From an uncultured Eubacterium sp. (GTDB lineage: Bacteria; Bacillota; Clostridia; Lachnospirales; Lachnospiraceae), in contig CAKRGX010000022.1 in the NCBI GenBank assembly GCA_934338065.1, positions 1-25,333 of the forward strand: 25,333 bases of DNA. The letters are read 5' to 3'. Under the pieces are notes generated by a model. The model did no database searches. It was not told where the DNA came from and saw nothing but the letters and a program-made list of their open reading frames with translations. A program made the position numbers and the translations under genes. The stretch's first letter is position 1, and each line of letters begins with the position of its first letter. Below, in pieces: positions 25,273 to 25,333 of the stretch.

Positions 25273-25333
25273 AGTAACTATCAACAAATCTTATATCAGT
25301 TTTTTGATTTTACACAAAACTTGAAACAGTCTC

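Larger units (their letters stand above)
23849..25333 (+). mobile_element. IS256-family insertion sequence, apparently complete
   Basis: Imperfect terminal inverted repeats flank one transposase gene. The left repeat begins near 23849-23850 (GGAGTATCCCAAAG...). The right ends at 25333 (reverse complement GAGACTGTTTCAAG...). They share TTTGTGTAAA and then AAACTGAT(G/A)TAAGAT, so similarity extends over about 44 bp. The right end coincides with the window edge, so the target duplication cannot be checked. It is about 1.48 kb, a normal size. Confidence 0.8.

Noticed and set aside
1..25333. tRNA, rRNA or CRISPR arrays
   Set aside because: No cloverleaf with T-loop consensus, no rRNA signature and no regularly spaced direct repeats were seen on either strand.

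Overview
The window looks like chromosome from a Gram-positive Firmicute of class Clostridia, most probably a Lachnospiraceae gut anaerobe. The reasons are the uninterrupted S10-spc-alpha ribosomal protein cluster running into ecfA1-ecfA2-ecfT-truA-rplM-rpsI, a zinc-type (type Z) S14, strong purine-rich Shine-Dalgarno sites, consensus sigma-A promoters, a secreted Ig-like/esterase protein, and insertion sequences of kinds common in that family. The genus cannot be fixed from the sequence alone.

Layout. Everything from 306 to 22409 is on the minus strand, so the cluster reads right to left. A strong promoter (22700-22728) and a structured leader of about 280 nt precede rpsJ. Then come rplC, rplD, rplW, rplB, rpsS, rplV, rpsC, rplP, rpmC, rpsQ, rplN, rplX, rplE, rpsZ, rpsH, rplF, rplR, rpsE, rpmD, rplO, secY, adk, map and infA. 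A second strong promoter (9874-9902) lies in front of rpmJ, a 37-codon gene with a GTG start. rpmJ is followed by an unusual 337-nt non-coding spacer rich in hairpins, then rpsM, rpsK, rpsD, rpoA and rplQ. An intrinsic terminator (6362-6391) ends that block. The ECF transporter core genes and truA follow. Next is a secreted esterase gene with its own promoter, sitting between truA and rplM. A third strong promoter and a leader precede rplM-rpsI, and a long terminator hairpin lies about 125 nt past rpsI.

Right end. From about 22762 to 25333 the plus strand carries a pile of insertion sequences. It begins with the first ~190 bp of an element resembling IS1202/ISNCY, fused to an internal piece of an IS3-family element. 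That piece is cut off just after the catalytic glutamate codon of orfB. An apparently complete IS256-family element follows, and its right inverted repeat ends exactly at the last base of the window. This IS carries a consensus promoter pointing outward.

How the genes work together. Most genes build ribosomes. SecY, adenylate kinase, methionine aminopeptidase, IF-1 and RNA polymerase alpha are the usual co-transcribed partners for export, energy charge, N-terminal processing, initiation and transcription. EcfA1/A2/T is the shared energy module for vitamin uptake, TruA modifies tRNA, and the esterase is an outlier acting outside the cell. The most interesting non-coding signals are the rpmJ-rpsM spacer RNA, the rpsJ leader, and the structured rpsJ-rplC spacer. 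All three are candidates for ribosomal-protein feedback RNAs.
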